Below are positions 38,037 to 53,300 of a stretch of 64,000 bases of DNA, one piece after another. A program made the translations under genes and the position numbers. Numbering within the stretch: position 1 is the stretch's first letter; each line of letters begins with the position of its first letter. The notes under the pieces were generated by a model that did no database searches, was not told where the DNA came from, and saw nothing but the letters and a program-made list of their open reading frames with translations. This stretch comes from Trichoplax adhaerens (Eukaryota > Placozoa > Uniplacotomia > Trichoplacea > Trichoplacidae), in the NCBI RefSeq assembly GCF_000150275.1, contig NW_002060949.1:1547836-1611835 (forward strand), given 5' to 3'.

Positions 38037-39392
38037 ATTGTGTCTTGTAAATGGATCAAGTAATCGTGTCGTTATACGCACAATATGCATTACCATATTT
38101 GCTGTAAACATGGAATGGATATATGCAACATTTGTCGCTTGAAGTGAAAGATTCGTATAAAATATGATACGATTAAATCGGTGTTCCGGTTTGAACTCTG
38201 TATTACTTGTTAAAGCTTTAAATAGAAAAAAGATCCTACTGTCTTTAAAATTCAATTTTAAGATAACAATAATTGAAGGAATTAGTGTAAAATGAGAGAC
38301 ACAGTTAATTAAATCAATGTTCAGGTTTGGACTCTGTATTAATTATTCATTAAGGTCAATACTGAAATGCCATAAGGCCTTGCTACCGGTACGCTACACA
38401 TTCACTCTTAGAAGTAATAGCTGTGTTATTAACCATTCTCTATGGTCACATAGTATTTTTTAAAGACCACCTAATCTGAAGTTCAATACAGTCAGGAAGG
38501 CAATAAAATGTGAAAATAACTTTATTAAAATATTAGCATCAACATTATACTAACTAATGTACTACTTGAAAGTATACAAGTACAAGAAGACGCAGCCTAG
38601 TAACAATGCCATGTGTAGCTTGTCGTTCGAGAATCATAGCTACGCGCGTGCAATCCTAATGACTATTTTAACACATAAGAATAATTTACACACTTTAGTA
38701 TTACAGTTCTAACTGTATATAAATTAGTCATCATGAGCTGACGTAATAAACGTTATAGAAGCAAGAATAAAGTAAAGTCATAACTTCTTTCCTTAAGGAT
38801 GTAACAGAAATGGTTACCTGAGTATTTAAATTATTATATAGCTTCAATCCTATTGATTTTATATCATCAATAATAAACATATGCGTTCCATTGCATATTA
38901 ACTTAATATATTCGAGGAACGATAGTCAGTTAATTCTTGCCAAAAGCTGGTTAGGCAAATCTTATACAATAATTATCACATGATAAAATTAGTAAGTTTG
39001 ATAAATTGGACATTTCTGTTAGTTTCATAAAATTAGTACTGTAGCTTACCCGTTATTGTAACGTAAATATTAAGTAATTATTGAACGTAGAAATTCATCA
39101 TGAACTGATGAATTACAGATAGATTTTTATTGAAACAAATAGCACAATTTTAGATTTGAAACATTTTTAAGCAGAGAATGTACAAATAGTGTTCAATATT
39201 CATCTTAATTCTTGCTTGTTAGGCAGAATTTGGCATTATTGTTGAGTCGGAGTTTAATCACATTCGTCGATAACTGGAGCTTCTTAATTATACAAAGGCA
39301 TAAAGAGTATGAGCTGAATTTTATTATTCAGCAGAGATCAATGCAGCCCTTGCATAGTTTACTCTTTCATTTGTTGTTCAACCATATCTTAC
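38037..39392. other. Intergenic region between RIOK1 and PCMTD 3' ends
   Basis: A convergent 3'-3' spacer. Two diverged copies of an AAATCgGTGTTCcGGTTTGaACTCTGTATTA-like segment occur at about 38176-38207 and 38310-38341. No coding exon was recognised. Confidence 0.45.
39313..39332 (-). promoter_or_regulatory. PCMTD poly(A) signal displayed in a perfect hairpin loop
   Basis: On the minus strand, GCTGAAT-AATAAA-ATTCAGC forms a perfect 7-bp stem whose six-base loop is exactly the canonical polyadenylation hexamer. It lies about 60-70 bases after the PCMTD stop codon, the expected distance for 3' end formation. The sequence is seen directly; the role is inferred. Confidence 0.6.
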
Positions 39393-43057
<3,665 letters not shown>

Positions 43058-43375
43058 TGAACTAGATAGGACAATCCAATACAGCAAAGAGAGAGAGAGA
43101 AAATGGTGGGTACTGGTACGATACTGGTACTGATCGCCAGTCTGGCGTCCAATGGAAAAGAGTACTATACACTGTAGGAGAGAGTACTATGTATTGTAGA
43201 ACTCGATAGCACAATCCAATACAGTACAGTACAGTACTGTACTGTACTGTACAGCAAAGACTGAGAGAGAAAATGGTGGGTACTGGTATTATGCTGGTAC
43301 TGATCGCCAGTCTGGTATCCAATGGAAAAGAGTACTATACACTGTAGAAGAGAGTACTATGTATTGTAGCACAGC
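43058..43375. repeat. Two-copy direct repeat; second copy carries a 30-bp palindromic insertion
   Basis: Copy 1 (about 43058-43197) and copy 2 (about 43198-43371) share ACAATCCAATACAG, then CAAAGA and a GA-rich run, then AAAATGGTGGGTACTGGTA, then TGATCGCCAGTCTGG, then TCCAATGGAAAAGAGTACTA. Copy 2 alone has 30 extra bases at 43225-43254 between ACAG and CAAAGA, made entirely of CAGTA and CTGTA units arranged as a palindrome. Confidence 0.85.
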
Positions 43376-43854
43376 CGTCTCATTGGCCATCACTTTCTTT
43401 CTAGGAAGTCGAGTGTACAGTACGTACACAAAGGCCACGACTGCGCCTGAGTCACCGGCTGACAATACTCTTCTTGTACTAGGTAAGTGTTGAATCATCA
43501 GTAACGACAGTATAGCTGTGTAGTGGATGCAACATGGACTTTCCTTTTGTTATGGTAACATCTTGCCTATCGTAGAGTAGAAATAATCGACGAGAAACCA
43601 GCGGAATTTACACTGCTGTGCAGTGTACACTAGTAGTCATCGACAGTACAGTATTATTAGTTGATGTCGTTGAAAATATCAATTTGGAAAAAGCTCTCCT
43701 AGGTCTAGACAGCGGGCTCCAACTATTCTGCAGGACAATATCGACCTAACAGATTAAGTCAACACACTATCGTGACGTGTGTTCATAAAGTTGACAGTAG
43801 TCACGTGACATGAAGTCATTCATCATGATCTTACCTCAAGATCTCCAAACCAGA

Positions 43855-44345
43855 AATTGTAGCTGCTGACAGTGTACTGTACTGTACACTGTACAGTAGC
43901 AAAACGATCGTTGAATACAGTACTGTATACTGTACACTATACTGTATAGCTCTACCCATTGGGAATTGACATCGAAATTACAGGGACTACTAGAGCTGCA
44001 GATCCCTGCCATGGGACTCAACCCCACAATATATCCGAACATTTTGCAAAAGCTGGAACCGAAATGCTGATAGTGCTAGACATCGACTTTGTTTTTGTGC
44101 ATTTATTCAATTACTTGGACAGCGTTGAGTAAAATAAGTGAAGAAAAAATGGAGCACATCGGCAGCTCCACCTCGTACAGTACATGATGTCGACCTGAAG
44201 TGAAGGCTGAACTTTCAACTATGGATATACTGTACAGTACCTGGACGTACAGTACTGTACATACAGTACTGTACTGTACAGTACAGTAAAACTGCATGGC
44301 GTAAAGTACAGTACAGTACTGTACTGTACTGTATCCAACTTCCTA
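43855..44345. repeat. Palindromic CAGTA/TACTG arrays
   Basis: Runs of the pentamers CAGTA and its reverse complement TACTG (equivalently GTACAGTAC and GTACTGTAC) recur at about 43865-43900, 43915-43950 and 44225-44335. They switch orientation, so each run is self-complementary. The apparent minus-strand ORFs here merely translate the repeat. Confidence 0.8.
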
Positions 44346-44569
44346 CAGTACTCTCCATTTTGTCTCGTACTGTACTGTGGTGAGGACGCATAAAACCAAG
44401 GTTGCCAGGACAGGACATGCTTCGCTGTGGATGAAATAATGTACAATTTAGCCACGACAGTTGGAGCGATCGAATATGAAAACTTTAAAGCTGTAAGTTT
44501 TGTACTTTTAGAGACATTAAGCTTTAAAATATAAAAGTTTAAATAAACTATGCTACCTATTCTACTGTA

Positions 44570-44810
44570 CAGTGTACAGTACAGTACAGTACCTTCTTAA
44601 CAGGATTTGACTAGATTTACGAGTGTGCGGGTAAACCTACAGTACCGTAGAATCCCCTCCCCGTACCGGCAACCCTCACGAAAACATTGACCCGTCGTCG
44701 GGTTTGACCGGCTTCTACGGTACAGTACGGTACTGCACACAGTGTACAGTACTGTACCTTACAGTACATTTTACTGTATCGTACTGTACGGTACCGTATA
44801 GCGATTTGTA
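44570..44810. repeat. Foldback segment and palindromic arrays upstream of PEX3
   Basis: GTACCGTAGAA at 44642-44652 and its exact complement TTCTACGGTAC at 44713-44723 enclose a GC-rich core with an inner hairpin ACCCG-TCGT-CGGGT (44690-44703). CAGTA/TACTG arrays flank it at about 44572-44593 and 44719-44800. The 82-bp structure resembles a small foldback or MITE-like element, but no target-site duplication was identified. Confidence 0.6.
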
Positions 44811-44934
44811 CTGTGTTGTAGATGAGCTTGAGGTATCAAGGCTTGAGCTATCACAAACCGAGCAAGAACTTGCCTTGAAGAGATCTCAAAACAATTTCAG
44901 CTTGGCATCTTGTGCCGTTCTACTGGATTTCAAG

Positions 44935-47900
44935 ATGACTTTCATGAATGCAATGTACAACTTTTTCAATCGTCATCGCCGAAAAATTATCATTTCGTCA
45001 GCCATTGCTGGAGGTATGTATTGCTCAAGAATCGTTGATAAGGGACTGTTAACCGATTGCAATTTTATAGTTGGATGCATACCAATACTAGGCTCAAAAA
45101 GATGCCAATGCTTTTCTTATCCACATGCAGTAATTCTATTTGTCTAATCGATAGCATTGTCCAATTAACTTACCATTCATTCTATTATTATTCAGAGTCT
45201 TGTTGCATCATCTACGATAATAGTACAACTACAAGATTCACCGTAGTAATAGGCAATCAAATCATAACGATGATAATACGAAGATGGATAGACTACGATC
45301 AGTTGTTCGAAAGCACGCAATTGTAAATTGCGGTCCGTACACACTGACATACCTTAACAACTTTCAAAGTCTTTTCATCTTATATACATGTATCGAGTGT
45401 AGGCTTAGCATATCATAGATACTCTATGTTGTAACCATGTCATAGTTTTGACTTAGTAGCGCAAGAAACACGGTATCATTATCTTAACTCCTATACAGTA
45501 CACTGTAGATGCAGTAGGTAAAGTGGTGAAATAGACAGCAAGCAAGCGGTCGAACGCTTTTACTATCAGTCTATCAACTTGAAATGCTCTGACCAAAGTC
45601 CAAAACAGTCCAAGCTCTTGTCATCATTATCATCCCCAGAATCTGCTCATTTAGATATCATAGATGATGACCGAGATAGATTAAGTCGATAAGTGGATTG
45701 AAATGTTCACCTTTAAATGAAGTTGAAAAGGATAAACAGACACATTAGCTAAATGACATTTCTTATAAATACAGACAGTAATTTGTAGTACTGTATAGAA
45801 AACGGAACACTTGTCAATATAGGCAACGCATTGTGAGATGTAAAACAGAAAACAGCATTTTTTTCTTATAAATACAGTACAAATAGTAATTTAAACTATT
45901 CAAGAAACTCGTCTATGCAGCCAACGTATTAGAACATGTAAAAAAGGATAGATTGTCATAGAACGAATCTGCAGCAACTTCACTTAATTTCGTGCAATTT
46001 AATCCTAATAATGTAAGCTAGAAACCATAGGGGTCACTAGTGCAAAGCATGTCTTATAGACATCTCCTTGTTTCTAGAGGAAATGAAGGTATAGCTGAAG
46101 CCCGTAAGATATACTTAATTAATCGTACTATGAAGTATGTACTGTACAACAGCACTTTATCGGACACGATTTTGTATTGCTGCCACAGACCCTGACAAAA
46201 ATCGAAGCAGGCTTTTTCTCCTAAAACTATAAAATAATCTCTCCATTATAATAAACTTGTTTCTCCATCTCATGACAGCTAGATACTAACAATTTTAGGT
46301 ACTATAGAATCTAATCTACAATCCTAAATTAATAGCAATATATTTATAACCAAGGTGTTGTTGTCTTGGTCAAATATTCACAATGGCGATTGCAAAAATA
46401 TATTGAAGGCGAAACAACGTTACAAATGACACGAGCAAGGTATGTACAATTGATACGATCACAAAGTACCTTTTCAATAAGGGATTTAGTAATTAATTAC
46501 TGTATTCGCCTATTCCAAAATTAGTAGTCACCGCTATACTGCTGGCGTAAATCGCTTCTTCTGTTACTTGATTAGGATATAAACCATTATATCCTAAATC
46601 TTATTCATCTTTATCGCTTTTATAGGATGGAGAATCATTTTAACAACAATCAAAAGACTTGCCATTTAACAAGTAAAACTAATAGTAGTATTCATACTCT
46701 TATATCTATCTTGACAAGTAAAATTACTCATATGAAATGTATGATACCTGACCAATTTTCCTGTAAAGTTTACCTGCATATCTATTTTATATTCTTACGT
46801 ATAGTTATATCATTACTGCCAAATCTAAGTGAAGCAATCGAAAAAGAAATCAATTTGGATGAGTTAACAGAAAAACTGAAAGCAAGGTAGATTCAGAACA
46901 AAAATACTAGGTTAAATGGTGTCCGTTTATTTATCAGTAAAACACTTTGTGCAAAATTCTTATTTGATAAAAATGATTATCATTCCATAATCATTAAATT
47001 AATTTTTTTAATATTCATCCGTTAGACCTCCAAATCGTCTGCAAATCTGGGAAAATTTAAAGACGCTAAGTAATAAACTTGAACTGCTATTCTTTCGTTA
47101 GACAGGATATTGTATCTTAGATATGTTATATCCATTTATTACATAGCATTTACACAAGTGGTAACCAAGTTATACAGCGTATGCATGCTAACGATTTTGG
47201 TTCGTATTCAACTAAATATTATTGGTGGTTATATGTACCTTGATAGCACAAATGATAAAGAGACAAAAAATGTAAGTTGCTATTATTGTAATCACTTATA
47301 TGACAATAACTTAAAAGCATTCGTATGAAGAGAATTCTTCTAATTCATAATTGCAGGCAGATAGCGATCAAACTTACGCCTCTGCACGATTACAACAGCG
47401 CTATCTTTCCGTGGTCTATTATTTATTGGGAGATGGTATTGCGCTAATATCAATAAAAGATAATACAGTAATAGCCAAACGTTATCTACATTATATAACT
47501 CCAAATCAATTTGTTTATATTAGGAATGAAAGAGTTTATAAAAGTTGTGAAAGATACCATAAGTGATATTGTTACAAAGTAAGTTATATGAATATTCGAG
47601 ATATTATAATACAACTATATTTAAGAATCTTTATACTTATGCAATACTGAGTACAGTAGATGACCAATAAGGATGATTGCCAATAGATAAAGTAAACTTG
47701 TAAATAAACTCATTTTCAATTTCGATGTCAATCAATTCAAACAGCTTAAGCCTAAAGAAAGAAGTATCACTTGGCGATATTAGTCAATTGTTTCAAAGAA
47801 TAAGGATGGTTTTACATGATAAATTATGTCAAGCTAATCAAGATTCGAAAAGGTATAGTCATAGTTTACCCTATAATTTCAATTCCTGTTAATGTAATCA

Positions 47901-48781
47901 AAGATTCACTTACAATGTCTCATTATATTCATTTTTGACACTATATCTAGCTTTTTAACCTCGTTCATGATACCTCCTAACGATGAAATAAGTGACTCGG
48001 TATTTAGCTATGCTTCACTATGAAACTGACCTACCTTGTTAATCGTCAATAGTTTCTGCGATATTTTTGCAATCTTCAGGAATATGATATATTTTAACTA
48101 ATTACTGAACCATTGTTTATTTACGTATAGTTTGAATCCCTTCAAGAGAATCAATTATTTAGTAAACTGATGTCAGAAACTAGAGATATGATAGAAAGTC
48201 AAGATTGCATTAAAGTAATGAACCATTGTTTAGATTTTGGTTTTAATACTTTTATGGACAAGGTTGATGAGGCTGTTAAACAGCAAGTGACTTCGAAGAA
48301 TATTGAGTAAGCTTCCTTACATTCGATAACATAAATTAGTTATTATCAATTGTTACTTTTCTTGTAGTACTTTGTAATGAATCTTTATTTGATTACTATA
48401 TTACAGAATTACTTTGGCAGTTGCAAAATTATTGCCAGTTGTAACGAGTCAACTTAAAGTCATGATGAAAGAATCAAGTAACACTTCCAATTCATTCTTG
48501 CAGGTATACAGTACTATTGTTTAAAGAATCCTATTTTAAACTTTTAGTAGCTATTAATGCCGTTAGAGATGGAATAACTTTAAATTCTTTGTGTTATTAA
48601 TGCCTGTTACTAACAGTTAATCAGATTAATTGTATGTAATTATGCTCAAAATACCCGTAAAATGAGCAGAGGTAAATTGTAATTCTTGATTACTTTTGAA
48701 CAATTTTAGAAATTGATGGATCACAAATTAATTGAAATGTTATCATTGAACATATATGAAGCATTTGCGCAGCCTATTTAA
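44935..48781 (+). CDS. PEX3: PEX3, peroxisomal membrane biogenesis factor (13 exons)
   Basis: PEX3 is the peroxisomal (and ER) membrane receptor that docks PEX19 carrying newly made membrane proteins. Exons: 44935-45013, 46355-46439, 46626-46672, 46805-46886, 47026-47069, 47147-47271, 47357-47435, 47524-47578, 47745-47852, 47951-47999, 48131-48306, 48407-48503, 48710-48781. The sum is 365 codons plus stop (human 373). The N terminus [15 protein letters not shown], basic then hydrophobic, matches the peroxisome-targeting and membrane anchor. [10 protein letters not shown] keeps the tryptophan used to bind PEX19. [20 protein letters not shown] is the most conserved core. [37 protein letters not shown] and [10 protein letters not shown] complete the match. 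ATG 44935 is used; ATG 44944 is equally plausible. The frame also stays open upstream, giving a possible N-terminal extension. Intron 1 is the longest (about 1.3 kb). Confidence 0.92.
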
Positions 48782-50032
48782 AGAAAATGCACAATAAGGA
48801 TATCATTATAAAATGTGTTAGATGTTACAGCCCCATACGGAGAATTTACAACTTAATCTAAACATAATTTCGATTTTCGTATTGTAAACACATCTCCCAT
48901 GCAATTATCAATGCCATTTTTTAACATTTCTTATCATTTATGTACAATCAACAAATGTATTAAGTCTATTATAAGAACTGATAGATTATACTCGTAAATG
49001 CAATGATGCGATCATAGCAAATTCTTTTTTATTGCATATTACTAGTCATGTCTATATGACAATCGCCATAGTTTTATTTCTTCGCCCATAGCTAATTTAG
49101 GGTATGTTCAGAAACTATCTAAATAAGGTAATCTTATGGTACTACTGTAAACTCCATAAATCTTTCCACTACGGTGTATTTCTCTTAGTCGCTACGGTAC
49201 ATAAATATTTACTTGCAAAAAATTTTCATTAATTTTCGATAGCACTATTATAAATGCAGTGACTACTACTAGCTTATATCGCCCATGGTTATAAACTTTA
49301 ATCATAATATTAATTATAACCGAGTGACCTATAAATGTATAATAAATGAATGATTAATTCTTTCAACACATTCTTTGGACTTCGAAAGGATTTCTTAAAA
49401 CCGTGTTGCTCATTCTTATCAAACCTGTGTTTGATTGAATATTAGAATATACGAGTAGTCCTTCGTAGTAGTAATCTAATGGAATACTACTTAATCCCAA
49501 TTGCACGATAATTTTAATGATAATGGCAACGAGCAGCCCTCATTTATTTTATTTAGTATAATGAACGAAAGCATAAGTGAAATGTTTAAGTAATGTAATA
49601 TACTGCCTTTTGATTGTCCTATCCATTTTCATGTATTCTCATCAAGAAAGATCATTATGTTTCATTAACATCACACATGCAATTATTAGGCAACAATCAA
49701 TCAAATGGTTTACACATATATATATCCATTAAAGAAATGTAAATGATTTTAACATTTTATGAGATATGATTTTTACATCCTAGAGAATTTAAAATAAGTA
49801 TCGTTAATATATATATATACCTTATTTAATGTAGTAAACATGATCTTAGAGTGGTATTTTAAAATTCTAATGCCGCACAATTGATTTATTACTGTCTTCA
49901 ATTGTATGCATGAAAACTGTGATATCAGAATGCGCGTAGTAGAATACTTTTCGTAATGTATGATCGAACTAGATTAATTCAGTGAACTAATTGAAATTAC
50001 TTTTTCGTATAATAGTATGTATTATAGCAAAA
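48782..50032. other. Intergenic region after PEX3
   Basis: PEX3 3' UTR and AT-rich spacer. No coding sequence or strong repeat was recognised. Confidence 0.4.
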
Positions 50033-50362
50033 TTATGATCTGTTAGCCTTTTTCTTCTCATCCATCACTTCTCTTCGACAACACTTGGTAAAGGTTTTAT
50101 GGAAGTCTTTACATTTGTTCATTTCTTTAATTTCGTTTATATGTCGATTGATGCTAGTTTTTGATTCTAACTTCATTTTCTTAGTTGTAATCATATTGAA
50201 TAATCTATCGATACTGATAGATTTTAGATGACAACGATAGCCTTTCTTAGCAGCTAGGATACCCCATTTGCAGCAATTGCGAACTTTATTGACTAATCTT
50301 CTTTCATATGTTGTTAAAACGTCTTCCTCTTCATGTTTTGCCCCATGACCAGACGTAGCCAT
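50033..50362 (-). CDS. Small basic protein with a CX9C motif, unknown function
   Basis: A single-exon open frame of 109 codons starting MATSGHGAKHEEEDVLTTYE. I do not recognise the family. It is basic and probably helical. Cysteines occur as RNCC, then GYRC after twelve residues, then a CX9C pair, CKDFHKTFTKCC, near the C terminus. The last motif recalls the helix of CMC/CHCH intermembrane-space proteins, where FTKCC-like words occur, but a proper twin CX9C arrangement is not evident. No signal peptide or membrane segment is seen. It stands alone, with more than a kilobase of non-coding sequence on both sides. A non-coding ORF cannot be excluded, but the composition is protein-like and the first ten codons include a typical acetylatable start (MATS). 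Confidence 0.45.
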   Translation of the reverse strand: MATSGHGAKHEEEDVLTTYERRLVNKVRNCCKWGILAAKKGYRCHLKSISIDRLFNMITTKKMKLESKTSINRHINEIKEMNKCKDFHKTFTKCCRREVMDEKKKANRS

Positions 50363-53300
50363 AGTAGGTGAACTTTTATTGTCTGCTGCTATTGCAAATT
50401 ATATAAAATAGCAATAAGTATTTAAATAATATATTTCAATTTAACGATTTCGAGTTGAAATAGACCTACTAAGATAATTCATAAAAAGAAAATTAAAGCT
50501 AAAATGCTTTATTTAATTACTACCCACTAGCATGGCAAAGTGAACAACACAAAGCATATCTAGTTATGTCCTGTTCGAGTCATAGTTTTATCCTAGTAAG
50601 TACAGCATACTATCAAATTGATACCTATTTGATAGTAATCTGATAAGCAAATTTTTTAGCTACCATTTGTTTCCATATTCAATTTCAAATATTAAAAAGG
50701 AACAAATTCAGTACTCCAGACTTATAGTTGAATAAATTTTGAATAGACCCTAACATGTAATGAATTACATTTTTGTCACTGCAATTTAAAGAAGTAACCC
50801 TTACATCGTTTAATGGCTTTCTCATAAATATGAGATAATACAGTAGCTTAACTAAATTGCAACATTCAAAACTTTAAAGCCTTAGGTAATACTGCTACGA
50901 TATTAGATGTTCATTTGTTGAATTCCTTTGGTTGTAGTTTTCCTTTGTGCTCGAGCAAGAACTGAGATAATAATCGATTGCTATCCATAAATAGATTAAG
51001 TCCATTTTATAATTTTCTGTTTAGTTACTGTAAGGATTAGTAAATGAAAGGACCAAGTTTTCTAGCCCTCGACGTACCTCGGATTATTATATTACACTTT
51101 ATTAACTTTAAATAGTTGCTCATTGATGAAAGATAGTTATATGAGATTTATCATGTGTTTGTACTGTATATCGGTAAAACTAGGATATTATAATGTTTAC
51201 GGTAAAGATAGCAAATAGAGCGGTAATTCATATATTAGAATATGGTTAGTTCATCATATTCTGACTAGTAGAAATAATGTCTAAGTAACTACTGTATTAA
51301 TTTCCATATTGGATTAATGATGGTCCGCTGTAAAATGCTGTTACTAATAATAATATGAATATGTATAAAATATGGTAGAATGTTGCTTTGCTGATTGCAG
51401 CTGTGAATGCTACGCTACGAAAGGTATTAAGGTGGAAACTTAGATTATTCTAGTAATTCTTTCTAAAAGTGCTTAGAAGTTGTATTCCTCTAGAGTAGAG
51501 CTGTGCATACGTTGTCTTTGTATAAGATCTAGTAAAGTTCTAATTTTTATAAATTTTGAATTTTCGTGATTGCTTATATCACAATAGCATATCGGAAGTC
51601 TTTCTCTTTACTAGAGATAGCATTACACTACTAATATATGTTGAATTGAATGTTCAAAATATATCACGCTTATATATATAATCATTGAGACCATAATTTT
51701 ATCTATGGATTACTCGCAGTAGAGCTACTGTACTACCGTCCTTCATAAAGTAAACTTCTTTTCTAAATATTTTGTTTCTAAGAAAATCGGCTAGATACAG
51801 TAGCAATTACTATTCCCTATTTTGAAAATGTATAATAGCGATGAATTATTTCTTAATTAAAATTCAATTATGCTTTGTATTGACGCGCAGTATAGTAGAA
51901 TATTCACAGATCTAGCGTATTTTAGATTTAAAATGTGATACTTTATGTCATCGGCAATCTATTTTTTGTGACTTTAACTTCGGAGATTAGAGTTAGCTTT
52001 ATTTCTACAATGAAAATTGCTTGTAAAACAGAAGTTAAGTTGTTTTCACTAGAATGTAATCCTACTCATAATTTATTCTATTTGATTTATGCGTTGCTTC
52101 AATATCAAAGTATCAATCAAGCATATGTTGATCTTTAGTCTATATCGCTATACATAACTCGAACGTTTAACTTTAATATCTACCTTACAACGTAATCATG
52201 GTTGTTATGTATAAATACGATATAATATCTCCTCAATAAAATGAATAAAGTGTGTATCTAGATAGCGTTTATTATCGTTAATGTCAACAGACTAGCTGCA
52301 ATTCGTACACTTATCGTTATAGTAATATGATTACAATCTACTCTATCATGGCTAATTAATTGAAAAATATTACGTAAACTGAAACTTAATGAATCATAAA
52401 ATATTTATACTCTATATTGTTACAGTTTTACGTCAATCTAATTAATGTTATGCGCGTACTCGGTCAAGGTCAACTATGTAATTTTTTATGTTCATATGAA
52501 CTAATTAATTAATGGCATAAAAACATGAAGTAATACGTAGGTAAGTACAATAGTTAATATATAAATAAAAATAAAATTAGACCAAACGGTCATTTATGTT
52601 ACTCGTTTAAGGAATAATAAGATGAGATTTTGACACTAGTGCTTGTTCAATTTCATGCCAACTAGGTACTGTACTGCGTATCTTTTGAACAAATAAACAG
52701 GCATGGTCATTGTAGTAGGTCATTGAATTCTAGCAATATCCGAAAATCTTATAATTTAAACTTTTAGTTGAGTAATGAGGAAAAAAAAGTGTGAAAAATA
52801 ACAATACTTACTCACGTTATTTTTAAGTGAGTTAGAAATGATATTTAAGTGATAGCAGCTACGTGGATCTTTTATCTGCATGGCTTTGAAACTGATCAAT
52901 AATAGCCAAATATCTCTTTGTACACATAAGTAAATAGTAATAATTCATCATGAAAGTAATTTCTATTGTCTTTCTCAGAAGTTTTTAAATACTGCACTAT
53001 TTCATCTTCAATATTGCAGATAAAATTATTATTTTATAATCCCATTAAAATCTAACTACGACTAAAAATCGCATTGAAATTTTAGCTCTAAAGGCAGATT
53101 TTCTATTATTATTATCATATCACATATTCTCTTTTTGGGTATCAAGTAGAATATTGATAGGCATGCTTCCCTTTCCTTTTTTGTTAATTTGATAAATTTT
53201 CATCTACATAGGGTCTTGTTGATAGAATATTGTCGATTTTAAGAGTGATTGCTATATTAATCGTCATAACAATATAATGTAGTTGAAAATTTATAAAAGC

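Noticed and set aside
43062-44455. Six minus-strand ORFs rich in Tyr, Cys, Thr and Val
   Set aside because: They translate CAGTA/TACTG arrays and the adjacent direct repeat; repeated YCTVQYSTV-like words are the signature of the repeat.
51935-52138. 67-codon plus-strand ORF, checked as a membrane or secreted protein
   Set aside because: No proper leader, no splice context and AT-driven composition.
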